NCBI GenBank assembly: GCA_937900425.1
Contig: CALCDT010000165.1
Coordinates: 1-16,809, forward strand
Direction: 5' to 3'
Source: an uncultured Alphaproteobacteria bacterium
GTDB lineage: Bacteria > Pseudomonadota > Alphaproteobacteria > Rhizobiales > Pleomorphomonadaceae
Length of the DNA: 16,809 nucleotides
Made by a program: the position numbers and the translations under genes. Shown here in pieces: positions 6,337 through 13,123 of the stretch; the first letter of the stretch is position 1, and each line of letters starts with the position of its first letter. Under the pieces are notes generated by a model. The model searched no databases and had not been told where the DNA came from. It was given only the letters and a program-made list of their open reading frames with translations.

Positions 6337-7542
6337 ATGACCGACAAGCCGCTCCACCCCGAAACCCTGCTCGTCCACGGCGGCACCCTGCGCTCGCCCT
6401 TCGGCGAGACCTCGGAAGCCCTGTTCCTGACCCAGGGCTACGTCTACGACAGCGCCGAGCAGGCCGAGGCCCGCTTCACCGGCGAGAGCCCGGGCTACCA
6501 GTATTCGCGCTTCTCCAACCCGACCGTGACGATGTTCGAGGAGCGGATGCGGCTTCTGGAAGGCGCCGGCGCGGCGCGGGCGACGGCGACCGGCATGGCG
6601 GCGGTGACGGCGGCGATGCTGTGCCAGGTCAAGGCCGGCGACCACGTGGTTGCGGCCAGGGCGCTGTTCGGTTCCTGCCGCTACATCGTCGAGGACCTGC
6701 TGCCGCGCTTCGGCGTCGCCTCCACCCTCGTCGATGGCACCGACCTCGACGCCTGGAAGGCGGCCGTGCGCGACAACACCGTCGCCTTCTTCCTCGAGAC
6801 GCCGACCAATCCGACGCTGGAACTCGTCGACATCGCCGCGGTGGCGAAGATCGCCCACGACGCCGGCGCGCGGCTGGTCGTCGACAACGTCTTCGCGACG
6901 CCGATCTGGCAGAAGCCGCTGGCGCTCGGCGCCGACGTCGTCGTCTATTCGGCGACCAAGCACATCGACGGCCAGGGCCGCTGCCTCGGCGGCGTCGTGC
7001 TCTGCGACGAGGAGTTTCTCGGCACCCACCTGCAGACCTTCATCCGCCAGACCGGACCGTCGATGAGCCCGTTCAACGCCTGGGTGCTGCTGAAGGGCCT
7101 CGAGACCCTGCCGATCCGGGTCGAGCGCCAGTCGAAGACGGCGGCGATCGTCGCCGACGCGCTGGCCGATCATCCGGCGATCGCCCGCGTCTTCTATCCC
7201 GGCCGTGCCGACCATCCGCAGGCGGAGCTGGCGAAGCGGCAGATGGCCGGCGGCTCGACCATGGTCGCCTTCGAGGTCGCGGGCGGCAAGCGCGAGGCCT
7301 TCGCCGTCGCCAACGCGCTCAAACTCGTCAAGATCTCCAACAACCTCGGCGACGCCAAGAGCCTCGTCACCCACCCGGCGACCACCACCCACCAGCGCCT
7401 CAGCGAGGAGGCCCGCGCCGAACTCGGCATCGGCCCCGGCCTCTTGCGCCTCTCGGTCGGCCTCGAACACGCGGATGACCTCGTCGCCGACCTCGTCGGC
7501 GCGCTCGACCAGGTGGCGGGCGGGCGGGCGGCGGCGGAGTAG
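6337..7542 (+). CDS. metZ: O-succinylhomoserine sulfhydrylase
   Basis: A 401-aa PLP enzyme of the Cys/Met metabolism family that makes homocysteine from O-succinylhomoserine and sulfide. Its length is typical. Visible features are YQYSRFSNPTV (54-64), the cofactor-contacting ATGMAAV (84-90), VVDNVFATP with D183 expected to pair with the PLP pyridine nitrogen, and VVYSATKHIDGQGR (202-215) with the PLP lysine at K208. The run GHNR/GQGR after the lysine and the SxGLEH end (SVGLEHADDL) fit MetZ rather than MetB. The ATG at 6337 is the first in frame after the attenuator; its ribosome-binding site is weak. Expression should fall when SAM is plentiful, via the riboswitch and terminator upstream. 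In many Rhizobiales apaG follows metZ directly; here two other genes lie between them. Confidence 0.93.
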   Translation: MTDKPLHPETLLVHGGTLRSPFGETSEALFLTQGYVYDSAEQAEARFTGESPGYQYSRFSNPTVTMFEERMRLLEGAGAARATATGMAAVTAAMLCQVKAGDHVVAARALFGSCRYIVEDLLPRFGVASTLVDGTDLDAWKAAVRDNTVAFFLETPTNPTLELVDIAAVAKIAHDAGARLVVDNVFATPIWQKPLALGADVVVYSATKHIDGQGRCLGGVVLCDEEFLGTHLQTFIRQTGPSMSPFNAWVLLKGLETLPIRVERQSKTAAIVADALADHPAIARVFYPGRADHPQAELAKRQMAGGSTMVAFEVAGGKREAFAVANALKLVKISNNLGDAKSLVTHPATTTHQRLSEEARAELGIGPGLLRLSVGLEHADDLVADLVGALDQVAGGRAAAE

Positions 7543-7579
7543 AGTCGACGGGGTTACAGATCTCTATGCGCCTTCACTC

Positions 7580-7605
7580 CGAGGCGGCCCGCGAGGGCCG
7601 TCTCG
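7580..7605 (+). other. strong GNRA-capped hairpin after metZ
   Basis: An 11-bp stem (7580-7590 with 7595-7605, one G-U pair) is capped by the tetraloop GCGA, 38 bases after the metZ stop codon. There is no T-run on either side, so it is not a classical terminator. It may be a transcript 3'-end stabiliser or a processing site. It also marks the end of the metZ unit before the orphan gene. Confidence 0.5.
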
Positions 7606-7720
7606 TAAAGTGGCCTCGTCCTGCGAGATTGCGGGTGCGCGGCTTCTTCAAGGTCAAGCCGGGCGAGTATCGTCGTCGAAGCGCCGATGGGATGCGGCCG
7701 ACCACAGGGAGGGCTCGCGT

Positions 7721-8131
7721 ATGGTCAATGGCGGCTCTGATGAACGCGAAGGACCTGTCGGCAACGACGATCTGATCGGATGGTCTTTTCAGGCCTCGAT
7801 CGGGGAGCCGTGGGATTTCAGCTCGGAAGATGGTCAAGGTTATCTGCGCGGCACCGTTGTTGAAGTCATTGAAAAGCATGGCGCCGCCGCTCTCGCCTGC
7901 CACTGCTCGAAATTTGTTCATCAAGGAAAAGAAATTCGCCATATTCTTGCAATCAGTAGAAATACCGGAGTTATATTTCCCTCGATCGGTGGGATAAACA
8001 GCTGCAATTTCCTTTTTTGGCAGGACGGCGTTCCAATCACATCTGAAAACATAGATGATGTTGTTGGCTTCGCCATTGCCGGCCTGACGTGGCTCATCGG
8101 ATCTTTTCTCTTCGATCGCCCGAGCCGATGA
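7721..8131 (+). CDS. hypothetical protein, 136 aa, unrecognised
   Basis: I do not recognise this protein. It has a polar N-terminus (1-16), then a core with alternating hydrophobic pattern: DLIGWSFQASIGEPWDF (17-33), YLRGTVVEVIEKHG (41-54), ACHCSKF (59-65), GVIFPSIGG (83-91). It ends with a hydrophobic segment VVGFAIAGLTWLIGSFLF (114-131), which could be a membrane helix or a buried one. The ATG at 7721 has an excellent ribosome-binding site AGGGAGGG seven bases upstream, which strongly supports translation. The DNA becomes more AT-rich from about 7880 to 8110 than the neighbouring genes, hinting at transfer. It stops one base before the end of the convergent phosphatidyltransferase gene. It sits between metZ and apaG, which are commonly neighbours in related bacteria. 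Confidence 0.7.
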   Translation: MVNGGSDEREGPVGNDDLIGWSFQASIGEPWDFSSEDGQGYLRGTVVEVIEKHGAAALACHCSKFVHQGKEIRHILAISRNTGVIFPSIGGINSCNFLFWQDGVPITSENIDDVVGFAIAGLTWLIGSFLFDRPSR

Positions 8132-8132
8132 A

Positions 8133-8753
8133 TCATAGACAAGATCTATCGGACAGCTGCATCGCTCCGCCCACGATCCGCGCGAGCGCCGAGGCGGCGC
8201 AGATCGTGGCGAAGCCGAAGGCGAGCGCCGGGAACCAGCCCGGCGCCGCGCACATCGCCAGAAACACCGCGACGGTCTCCGCCCCCTCGGCGAGGCCGGC
8301 GACGTAGTAGAGCGATTTCACCCCCTGCGCCTTCGTCGTCAGTCCGCGCTTCTCGGCCATCACCGCAAAGGCGAGGAAGGCGGCGCCGTTGACGTAGAAG
8401 CTCGCCAGCAGCGCCGCCGCGGCGAGCGCGTTCGTCGCCGGATCGTGGAGCGCGAAGGCGAGCGGGATCGCGCCGTAGAAGGCGAAGTCGAGCACGATGT
8501 CGAGATAGCCGCCGCGGTCGGTGAGGCCGCGGATGCGGGCGAGGGCGCCGTCGAGCCCGTCGGCGAGGCGGTTGACGGCGACGAAGGCAAAGGCCGCCGC
8601 GAACCAGCCGGCGACGATCGCCGCCGCCCCGGCGAGGCCGATCGCAAAGCCGAGCAGGGTGACGGCGTCGGCCGAGACGCCGGCGCGCGCGAGGGCGCCG
8701 GCGAGACGGGCGAGCGGTGGATCGATCAGCGGGCGCAGGCGGGCGTCGAACAT
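8133..8753 (-). CDS. CDP-alcohol phosphatidyltransferase family membrane protein
   Basis: A 206-aa integral membrane enzyme that would transfer a phosphatidyl group from a CDP-linked donor to an alcohol. The class signature is complete: DGLDGALAR at 65-73 followed by G81, D85 and D89 (D-x2-DG-x2-AR-x7-G-x3-D-x3-D). Its four aspartates bind the metals and the last acts in catalysis. Several hydrophobic helices are seen, at about 31-60, 85-105, 107-128, 150-170 and 175-195. The acceptor alcohol cannot be told from sequence; it resembles the uncharacterised short family members rather than a clear PgsA or PssA. The ATG at 8753 is preceded by AAGGAG with eight bases spacing. It is divergent from apaG and ends one base from the orphan gene. 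Confidence 0.88.
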   Translation of the reverse strand: MFDARLRPLIDPPLARLAGALARAGVSADAVTLLGFAIGLAGAAAIVAGWFAAAFAFVAVNRLADGLDGALARIRGLTDRGGYLDIVLDFAFYGAIPLAFALHDPATNALAAAALLASFYVNGAAFLAFAVMAEKRGLTTKAQGVKSLYYVAGLAEGAETVAVFLAMCAAPGWFPALAFGFATICAASALARIVGGAMQLSDRSCL

Positions 8754-8912
8754 GCGGCGGGCTCCTTGCGGGGGCGCGGCGACCATAGCCGCGACCTCGC
8801 CCCGTGCCGAGAGGCGAGGCGGGCGGACGGGGCGCCTTCTCCCCCCGATCGCGGGGAGTTGACCCGGCCGGCGGCGGCGCCATATTCCCGTCGTCGAAAG
8901 GAGAGCGCCACG

Positions 8913-9305
8913 ATGTTCCGCGCGATCACCCGCGATATCGAGGTGAGGGTCACCCCGGTCTACCGCCCGGACGAATCCCGCCCCGACGAGCACAAATGGT
9001 TCTGGGCCTACACGGTCGAGATCTACAACGGCGGCCGGCTCGCGGTGCAGCTGCTGTCGCGGCGCTGGCTGATCACCGACGCCACCGGCGCCGTGCGCGA
9101 GGTCGCCGGCCCGGGCGTCGTCGGCCTGCAGCCGATGATCGCGGTCGACGAGCGCTTCGAATACACCTCCGGCTGCCCGCTGCCGACCTCCTCGGGCTTC
9201 ATGCAGGGCGAGTACCGCATGGTCGACGAGACCGGCGAAACCTTCGACGTGGCGATTCCGGCCTTCGCGCTGGATCTGCCGGACGCCATCCGGGTGTTGA
9301 ACTAG
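8913..9305 (+). CDS. apaG: ApaG protein (Co2+/Mg2+ efflux protein family)
   Basis: A 130-aa single-domain protein with the ApaG fibronectin-III-like fold. Diagnostic segments are WFWAYTVEIYN (29-39), LLSRRWLITDATG (48-60), GPGVVGLQP (67-75), FEYTSGCPLPTSSGFMQGEY (86-105) and IPAFALDLP near the C-terminus. The family is linked by mutant phenotype to cobalt resistance and Mg2+ efflux in Salmonella (CorD), but its biochemical role is unsettled. The length is typical. The ATG at 8913 has AAAGGAG nine bases upstream. It is transcribed alone, away from the phosphatidyltransferase gene. Confidence 0.94.
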   Translation: MFRAITRDIEVRVTPVYRPDESRPDEHKWFWAYTVEIYNGGRLAVQLLSRRWLITDATGAVREVAGPGVVGLQPMIAVDERFEYTSGCPLPTSSGFMQGEYRMVDETGETFDVAIPAFALDLPDAIRVLN

Positions 9306-9631
9306 GGGGTGGGGGATTTCCCATCGGGATCGAGACTTCGGTCTTCGCCGCCACCCCCCTCCCTGTCCCTCCCCCTCAAGGGGGGAGGGGACGCCTGATT
9401 CAGAGGGCTTTCGTCTCGCACGGCTTCGGCTCGGCGAAAGGTAGCGTGGGACGTCGCCCTCACCTTCATCGTCCCCTCCCCCCTTGAGGGGGAGGGACAG
9501 GGAGAGGGGTGGGCCCAGCGGCAGGGCCTTCGCGATTTGTCAGGGCGGGGAAACCGGAAGGTTCGCGCGCGACGTGATCGCTCCGTCGATCGCCCGCCCC
9601 ACGGCGCCCCCGGCGTCCGGTTCACTCCGCC
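9306..9631. other. gene-free stretch between apaG and the terB-like gene
   Basis: No gene is supported. The stretch separates two convergent genes and holds the large nested inverted repeat at 9351-9512. The remaining 120 bases (9513-9631) show nothing recognisable beyond high GC. Confidence 0.7.
9351..9512. repeat. nested inverted repeat (REP-like element)
   Basis: Arms of 43 bp at 9351-9393 and 9470-9512 are reverse complements with one mismatch (9358/9505), including a perfect 34-bp core (9360-9393 with 9470-9503). The spacer is 76 bp. Each arm contains its own smaller palindrome centred on ccccctcaagggggg, so both a long stem and two short hairpins can form. Its position between convergent genes suits a bidirectional transcription barrier or 3'-end protector. 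The architecture resembles paired REP elements seen in high-GC Proteobacteria, but the family was not identified. Confidence 0.9.
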
Positions 9632-10045
9632 TCACCCCGCCTTGCGGAACCTTATCCGGGCGCTGCGTTCGATCGCCGCGACGATCAGCTTGTCGAGGCC
9701 GAAGCGGTCCTCCATCATCTGCAGGAACACCAGTTCCTCCTGCTTGACGTGGACGTCCGCCGCCGCGACGTCGACGGCGAGGGCGTAGGCGGTTTCCTTC
9801 AGCGCCGGGGTCAGGCTGGCGTCGAGGGCGTCGAGCACGGCGTCGAGACCGCGCGGCGTTTCGATGGTGGCGACGCAGGCCTCCGCCACGGCCATGACGT
9901 CGCCGGAAAAGCTCTCGAAGGCGGGAAGCTGGCCGACCAGCGCGCGGATCTTGGCGAATTCCGCCGCCGTCATCCGGTGGTCGGCCGCCGAGGTCGTCAC
10001 CATGGCGTGGATCAGGGCTTCGGGCACGGTCAGCGGCGCGGTCAT
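9632..10045 (-). CDS. TerB-like (tellurite resistance/DjlA N-terminal fold) protein
   Basis: A 137-aa, mostly helical protein with a TerB-like architecture: two related helical halves, each with an acidic turn. The first is TTSAADHRMTAAEFAKI (17-33, with D22 and E29) and the second DVAAADVHVKQEELVFL (92-108, with D97 and E103). Such residues bind metal in TerB. It has no signal peptide and appears cytoplasmic. A lone TerB-fold protein without ter neighbours does not prove tellurite resistance. The ATG at 10045 is preceded by GAAGGAGA four bases upstream, a very strong site. It is convergent with apaG and divergent from lysK. Confidence 0.72.
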   Translation of the reverse strand: MTAPLTVPEALIHAMVTTSAADHRMTAAEFAKIRALVGQLPAFESFSGDVMAVAEACVATIETPRGLDAVLDALDASLTPALKETAYALAVDVAAADVHVKQEELVFLQMMEDRFGLDKLIVAAIERSARIRFRKAG

Positions 10046-10127
10046 GACGTCTCCTTCGGGCAGCGGCCGCGCGGGGGCGGCGGCCTTGCGATAGCACGAG
10101 CGCGCGCCGCCGCGAAACCGGCGAAGA

Positions 10128-10156
10128 TTGACGGGGAGTGTGGCGCTATCTAGTGT
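10128..10156 (+). promoter_or_regulatory. possible lysK promoter
   Basis: TTGACG (10128-10133) and TAGTGT (10151-10156) are 17 bases apart. The -35 is good (five of six) and the -10 weak (three of six). Transcription would start near 10163 and leave a leader of about 140 bases before the lysK ATG. Confidence 0.3.
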
Positions 10157-10159
10157 CCG

Positions 10160-10288
10160 CCGGCCCGCGCAGACGCCGGGCCGGACCACTCGCCCCGGAC
10201 CCTCCGGGCACCCGTCCGCTCCCGTTCCAGCGTTCCCGATCGTCCGCGCCCGACCTCGCGGGCGAGACCGTCCGGACGAGACCGTCCG
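10160..10288 (+). repeat. lysK leader: hairpin and 12-bp direct repeat
   Basis: A perfect 8-bp stem (10160-10167 with 10177-10184, ccggcccg/cgggccgg) with a nine-base loop lies early in the leader. Further on, cgagaccgtccg occurs twice (10263-10274 and 10277-10288) with a 14-base period, ending just before the ribosome-binding site AGAGGA. These could be regulatory, or products of slippage in GC-rich DNA. No known lysine riboswitch is seen. Confidence 0.5.
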
Positions 10289-10302
10289 CAGAAGAGGATT
10301 TC

Positions 10303-11970
10303 ATGGCCGCCCCGCACGCCGACCCCGACGCCGCTTTCGATCCCGCCCTCGTCGAGGCGGCCGGCCGCTCCAAGGCCTGGCCCTTCGAGGAGGCGAAGAA
10401 GATCGTCGCGCGCATCGAGAAACGCGGCGTTCCGACCGGCGGCGTGCTGTTCGAGACCGGCTACGGCCCCTCGGGCCTGCCGCACATCGGCACCTTCGGC
10501 GAGGTGGCGCGCACCACGATGGTCCGCCACGCCTTCCACGTGCTGACCGGCGGCGCGGTGCCGACGCGCCTGCTCTGCTTCTCCGACGACATGGACGGCA
10601 TGCGCAAGGTGCCGGACAACGTGCCGAACCAGGACCTGCTGCGCGACAACCTCGGCAAGCCGCTGACGAAGGTGCCCGATCCCTTCGGCACCCACGAAAG
10701 CTTCGGCCACCACAACAACGCCCGCCTGCGCGCCTTCCTCGACCACTTCGGCTTCGACTACGAGTTCGCTTCGGCCTCCGACTACTATGCCCGCGGCCTG
10801 CTCGACGAGAAGCTGCTGGTGATGCTCGAGCGCTACGACGCGGTGATGGACATCATGCTGCCGACCCTGCGCGAGGAGCGGCGCAAGACCTATTCACCCT
10901 TCCTTCCCGTCCATCCGGGAACCGGCGTCGTCATGCAGGTGCCGGTCGAGGAGCGCAACGTGGCGCGGGGCACCATCGTGTGGACCGACCCGGAAACCGG
11001 CGAGCGCTTCGAGACGAAGGTGACCGGCGGCGGCGCCAAGGCGCAGTGGAAGCCCGACTGGGCGCTGCGATGGGCGGCGCTCGGCGTCGCCTACGAGATG
11101 AGCGGCAAGGACCACATCGACAACGTCAAGACGTCGGGGAAGATCTGCAAGGTGCTCGGCGGCGAGCCGCCGGAGGGCTTCAACTACGAGCTGTTCCTCG
11201 ACGAGGACGGCGAGAAGATCTCGAAGTCCAAGGGCAACGGCCTCACCATCGACGAATGGCTGGCCTACGCCAGTCCCGAGAGCCTGTCGCTGTTCATGTT
11301 CCAGAAGCCGAAGACCGCCAAGCGGCTGTTCTTCGACGTCATCCCGAAGAACGTCGACGAGTATTTCGCGTTTCTCTCGGCCTACGGCCGCCAGGACCTC
11401 GACCAGCGTCTCGCCAACCCGGTCTGGCACATCCATTCCGGCGAGCCGCCGGAACTGGACCTGCCGGTGCCCTTCGCCATGCTGCTCAACCTCGTTTCGG
11501 CGAGCCACGCCCACGACCGCGCGACGCTCTGGGGCTTCATCACCCGCTACGCGCCGGGCGTGACGGCAGAGAGCCACCCGAAGCTCGACGAACTCGCCGG
11601 CTGCGCCATCCGCTACTACGAGGACCGCGTCCGGCCCTTCAAGACCTATCAGGCGCCGGACGACGACGAGCGGGCGGCGCTGCAGGCGCTGCGCGACAAG
11701 CTCGCCGCCCTGCCGGCGGACGCCGACGCCGAGGCGATCCAGAACGCGGTGCTCGACGTCGCCCGGCCGATCGAGCGCTACCAGGACCGGAAGAAGCTCG
11801 GCCCCGACGGCGGCCCGGGCGTCTCGCTCGAATGGTTCTCCGCGCTCTACCGCATCCTGCTCGGCCAGGAGCGCGGGCCGCGCTTCGGCTCCTTCGTCGC
11901 GCTCTACGGCCTTGCCGAGACCGTGGCGATGATCGACGACGCCCTCGCCGGACGGCTCGGCAAGGGCTGA
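10303..11970 (+). CDS. lysK: lysyl-tRNA synthetase, class I
   Basis: A 555-aa class I enzyme that charges tRNA-Lys with lysine. The Rossmann-fold signatures are both present: PHIGT at 60-64 (the HIGH motif, in GYGPSGLPHIGTFGEVAR) and KISKS at 305-309 (the KMSKS motif, in DGEKISKSKGNGLT). The C-terminal part is the helical anticodon-binding region. Most bacteria use the unrelated class II LysRS; alphaproteobacteria and spirochaetes are well-known users of this archaeal-type class I form, which supports the assignment of the organism. The ATG at 10303 has AGAGGA four bases upstream. The frame stays open 55 codons further left, but that part is Arg/Pro-rich low-complexity sequence. Transcribed alone. 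Confidence 0.95.
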   Translation: MAAPHADPDAAFDPALVEAAGRSKAWPFEEAKKIVARIEKRGVPTGGVLFETGYGPSGLPHIGTFGEVARTTMVRHAFHVLTGGAVPTRLLCFSDDMDGMRKVPDNVPNQDLLRDNLGKPLTKVPDPFGTHESFGHHNNARLRAFLDHFGFDYEFASASDYYARGLLDEKLLVMLERYDAVMDIMLPTLREERRKTYSPFLPVHPGTGVVMQVPVEERNVARGTIVWTDPETGERFETKVTGGGAKAQWKPDWALRWAALGVAYEMSGKDHIDNVKTSGKICKVLGGEPPEGFNYELFLDEDGEKISKSKGNGLTIDEWLAYASPESLSLFMFQKPKTAKRLFFDVIPKNVDEYFAFLSAYGRQDLDQRLANPVWHIHSGEPPELDLPVPFAMLLNLVSASHAHDRATLWGFITRYAPGVTAESHPKLDELAGCAIRYYEDRVRPFKTYQAPDDDERAALQALRDKLAALPADADAEAIQNAVLDVARPIERYQDRKKLGPDGGPGVSLEWFSALYRILLGQERGPRFGSFVALYGLAETVAMIDDALAGRLGKG

Positions 11971-12093
11971 GGTTCTTCAGCGCGCCTCGTCCCGTCGTCC
12001 ACGGCCCGGCGAACCCCTTGCGGACGGGCCGGTCGCGCCGCGCCCGCGTCTGCGGTCGCCGCCGTCATGGCGCGTCCGTGATCGTCATCCCCT

Positions 12094-12119
12094 GGAACCT
12101 TCCCCGGGGGCGGCTCGTT
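12094..12119 (+). promoter_or_regulatory. EcfG-type general stress promoter of csbD
   Basis: GGAAC (12094-12098) and CGTT (12116-12119) are separated by exactly 17 bases. This matches the known alphaproteobacterial EcfG sigma consensus GGAAC-N16/17-CGTT, used by the PhyR/NepR general stress response. The predicted start near 12125 leaves a short leader before the csbD ATG at 12162. CsbD-like genes are typical stress targets, so site and gene agree. Confidence 0.8.
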
Positions 12120-12161
12120 GATCCGTCATAAGTAGCTCGGAACACGGAAAGGATCACGATC

Positions 12162-12359
12162 ATGTCCAGCATGGGTGACAAGGCCAAGGGCATCGCCAAC
12201 GAGACCGTCGGCAAGATCAAGAAGAACGTCGGTGACGCCACCGACAACACCCGCCTCGAGGCGGAAGGCACCGCCCAGGAAGTCAAGGGCAAGGGCCAGC
12301 AGACGGTGGGCGAGGCCAAGGACAAGGTCAAGGTCAAGGACGCGGTCGACCGCCTCTGA
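12162..12359 (+). CDS. CsbD family general stress protein
   Basis: A 65-aa, very hydrophilic, Lys/Glu/Gly-rich protein with the CsbD pattern: MGDKAKGIANETVGKIKKNV (4-23), a repeat-like second half AEGTAQEVKGKGQQTVGEAK (34-53), then DKVKVKDAVDRL. CsbD was named as a SigmaB-controlled protein in Bacillus; the biochemical function is unknown, and it is probably natively helical or disordered. The ATG at 12162 has AAAGGA eight bases upstream. The gene is monocistronic, set between an EcfG-type promoter and a strong terminator. Expect induction by desiccation, salt or starvation. Confidence 0.94.
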   Translation: MSSMGDKAKGIANETVGKIKKNVGDATDNTRLEAEGTAQEVKGKGQQTVGEAKDKVKVKDAVDRL

Positions 12360-12387
12360 GGCCGGCCGACCTGCATCCGAAATCACG

Positions 12388-12419
12388 AAAGCCCCGGTGC
12401 GATGCGCCGGGGCTTTTTT
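12388..12419 (+). terminator. intrinsic terminator of csbD
   Basis: A 10-bp stem pairs aaagccccgg (12388-12397) with ccggggcttt (12407-12416) around a nine-base loop. The T-run covers 12414-12419. It starts 29 bases after the csbD stop codon. Confidence 0.92.
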
Positions 12420-12525
12420 CGTCGGGGGCTGTCACGAGTTCCGGCTCCCCCGGGAAGGGACCCCGGGCGGTCGTCAGGTCTTGCCTCTCGCGGGCCGACC
12501 TCCGGGCGCCATATTCGCCCCTCTG

Positions 12526-13020
12526 TCACTCCCCCGCGGGGACGGCCGCCCCGTCGAGATCCTCCGCACCGGTGCGGCTCATTCGAAACAGGTGGTCGGG
12601 ACGGGCGCCATCGCGGACGGTGCGGGCGAGAAGGCGGGTGACGAGACCGTCGAGGGCGGCGACGTCCTCCTCGGCGAGGTGATCGAGGAAGCCGGCGGCG
12701 ACGGCGATGCGGCGGTCCTGCAACTGGCCGGCCCGGCGCCGGCCGCGCGAGGTCAGTTCCACCATCACTTCGCGGCCGGCCCGGCGCTGGCGGCGGACCA
12801 GCCAGTCCTTCTCGAGCCGGTCGACGAGGCGGACGGCGGCGGAATGGGTGAGGCCGGCGAGCAGCGCCACCGCGCCGATCGAGAGCGGCCCGCGGTTCTT
12901 CAGCGAGATCAACGCGGCGACCGCCGAGGGCGACAGGCCGTCGCTGTCGGCGGCGGCGGCGTCTGTGATGGCCTGGGCGAGCACCGCGAGCCGGTCCGCG
13001 ATCGCCGTCCTGTCGTCCAT
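12526..13020 (-). CDS. MarR family transcriptional regulator
   Basis: A 164-aa winged-helix repressor. The N-terminal helix (about 5-25) would serve in dimerisation. Residues about 30-100 form the wHTH: LSPSAVAALISLKNRGPLSIGAVALLAGLTHSAAVRLVDRLEKDWLVRR, followed by the wing RRQRRAGREVMVELTSRGRR. C-terminal helices (about 105-145) complete the dimer interface. The tail RPDHLFRMSRTGAED corresponds in position to the Cys-containing tail of some redox-sensing relatives but has no cysteine. The ligand is unknown. The gene ends about 106 bp after the csbD terminator region and lies downstream of the two acetyltransferase genes on the same strand; a palindrome in its upstream region may be its own operator. 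Confidence 0.88.
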   Translation of the reverse strand: MDDRTAIADRLAVLAQAITDAAAADSDGLSPSAVAALISLKNRGPLSIGAVALLAGLTHSAAVRLVDRLEKDWLVRRQRRAGREVMVELTSRGRRRAGQLQDRRIAVAAGFLDHLAEEDVAALDGLVTRLLARTVRDGARPDHLFRMSRTGAEDLDGAAVPAGE

Positions 13021-13061
13021 ACTGGCCTCTCTTCCTGATGGCGGGCCGGGCGACCCTTTTC

Positions 13062-13076
13062 CGAGGTAGGTCCTCG
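13062..13076. promoter_or_regulatory. palindrome upstream of marR-type gene, possible operator
   Basis: cgagg (13062-13066) and cctcg (13072-13076) form an inverted repeat with a five-base centre, about 42 bp before the regulator start at 13020. On the minus strand it lies between a -35-like TTGGCG and where a -10 should be, a usual place for a MarR autorepression site. The -10 itself is poor, so this is tentative. Confidence 0.3.
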
Positions 13077-13123
13077 AACCGGAAACGCCAAGTCCGCCCC
13101 GACGATGCCGCCGGACGGTCTCG

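Noticed and set aside
7566..7775. 69-codon frame after metZ
   Set aside because: Arg-rich, overlaps the strong hairpin and the start of the orphan gene, whose ribosome-binding site is far better.
9646..9669. Second EcfG-like site GGAAC...CGTT
   Set aside because: The spacer is 15 bases, not 16-17, and it lies inside the 3' end of the terB-like gene.
12002..12031. Stem cggcccg/cgggccg after lysK as a terminator
   Set aside because: Sixteen-base loop and no T-run; too weak to call.
10128..12131. Plus-strand open frame of 667 codons overlapping lysK
   Set aside because: Arg/Pro/Ala-rich shadow in another frame; lysK has both catalytic motifs.
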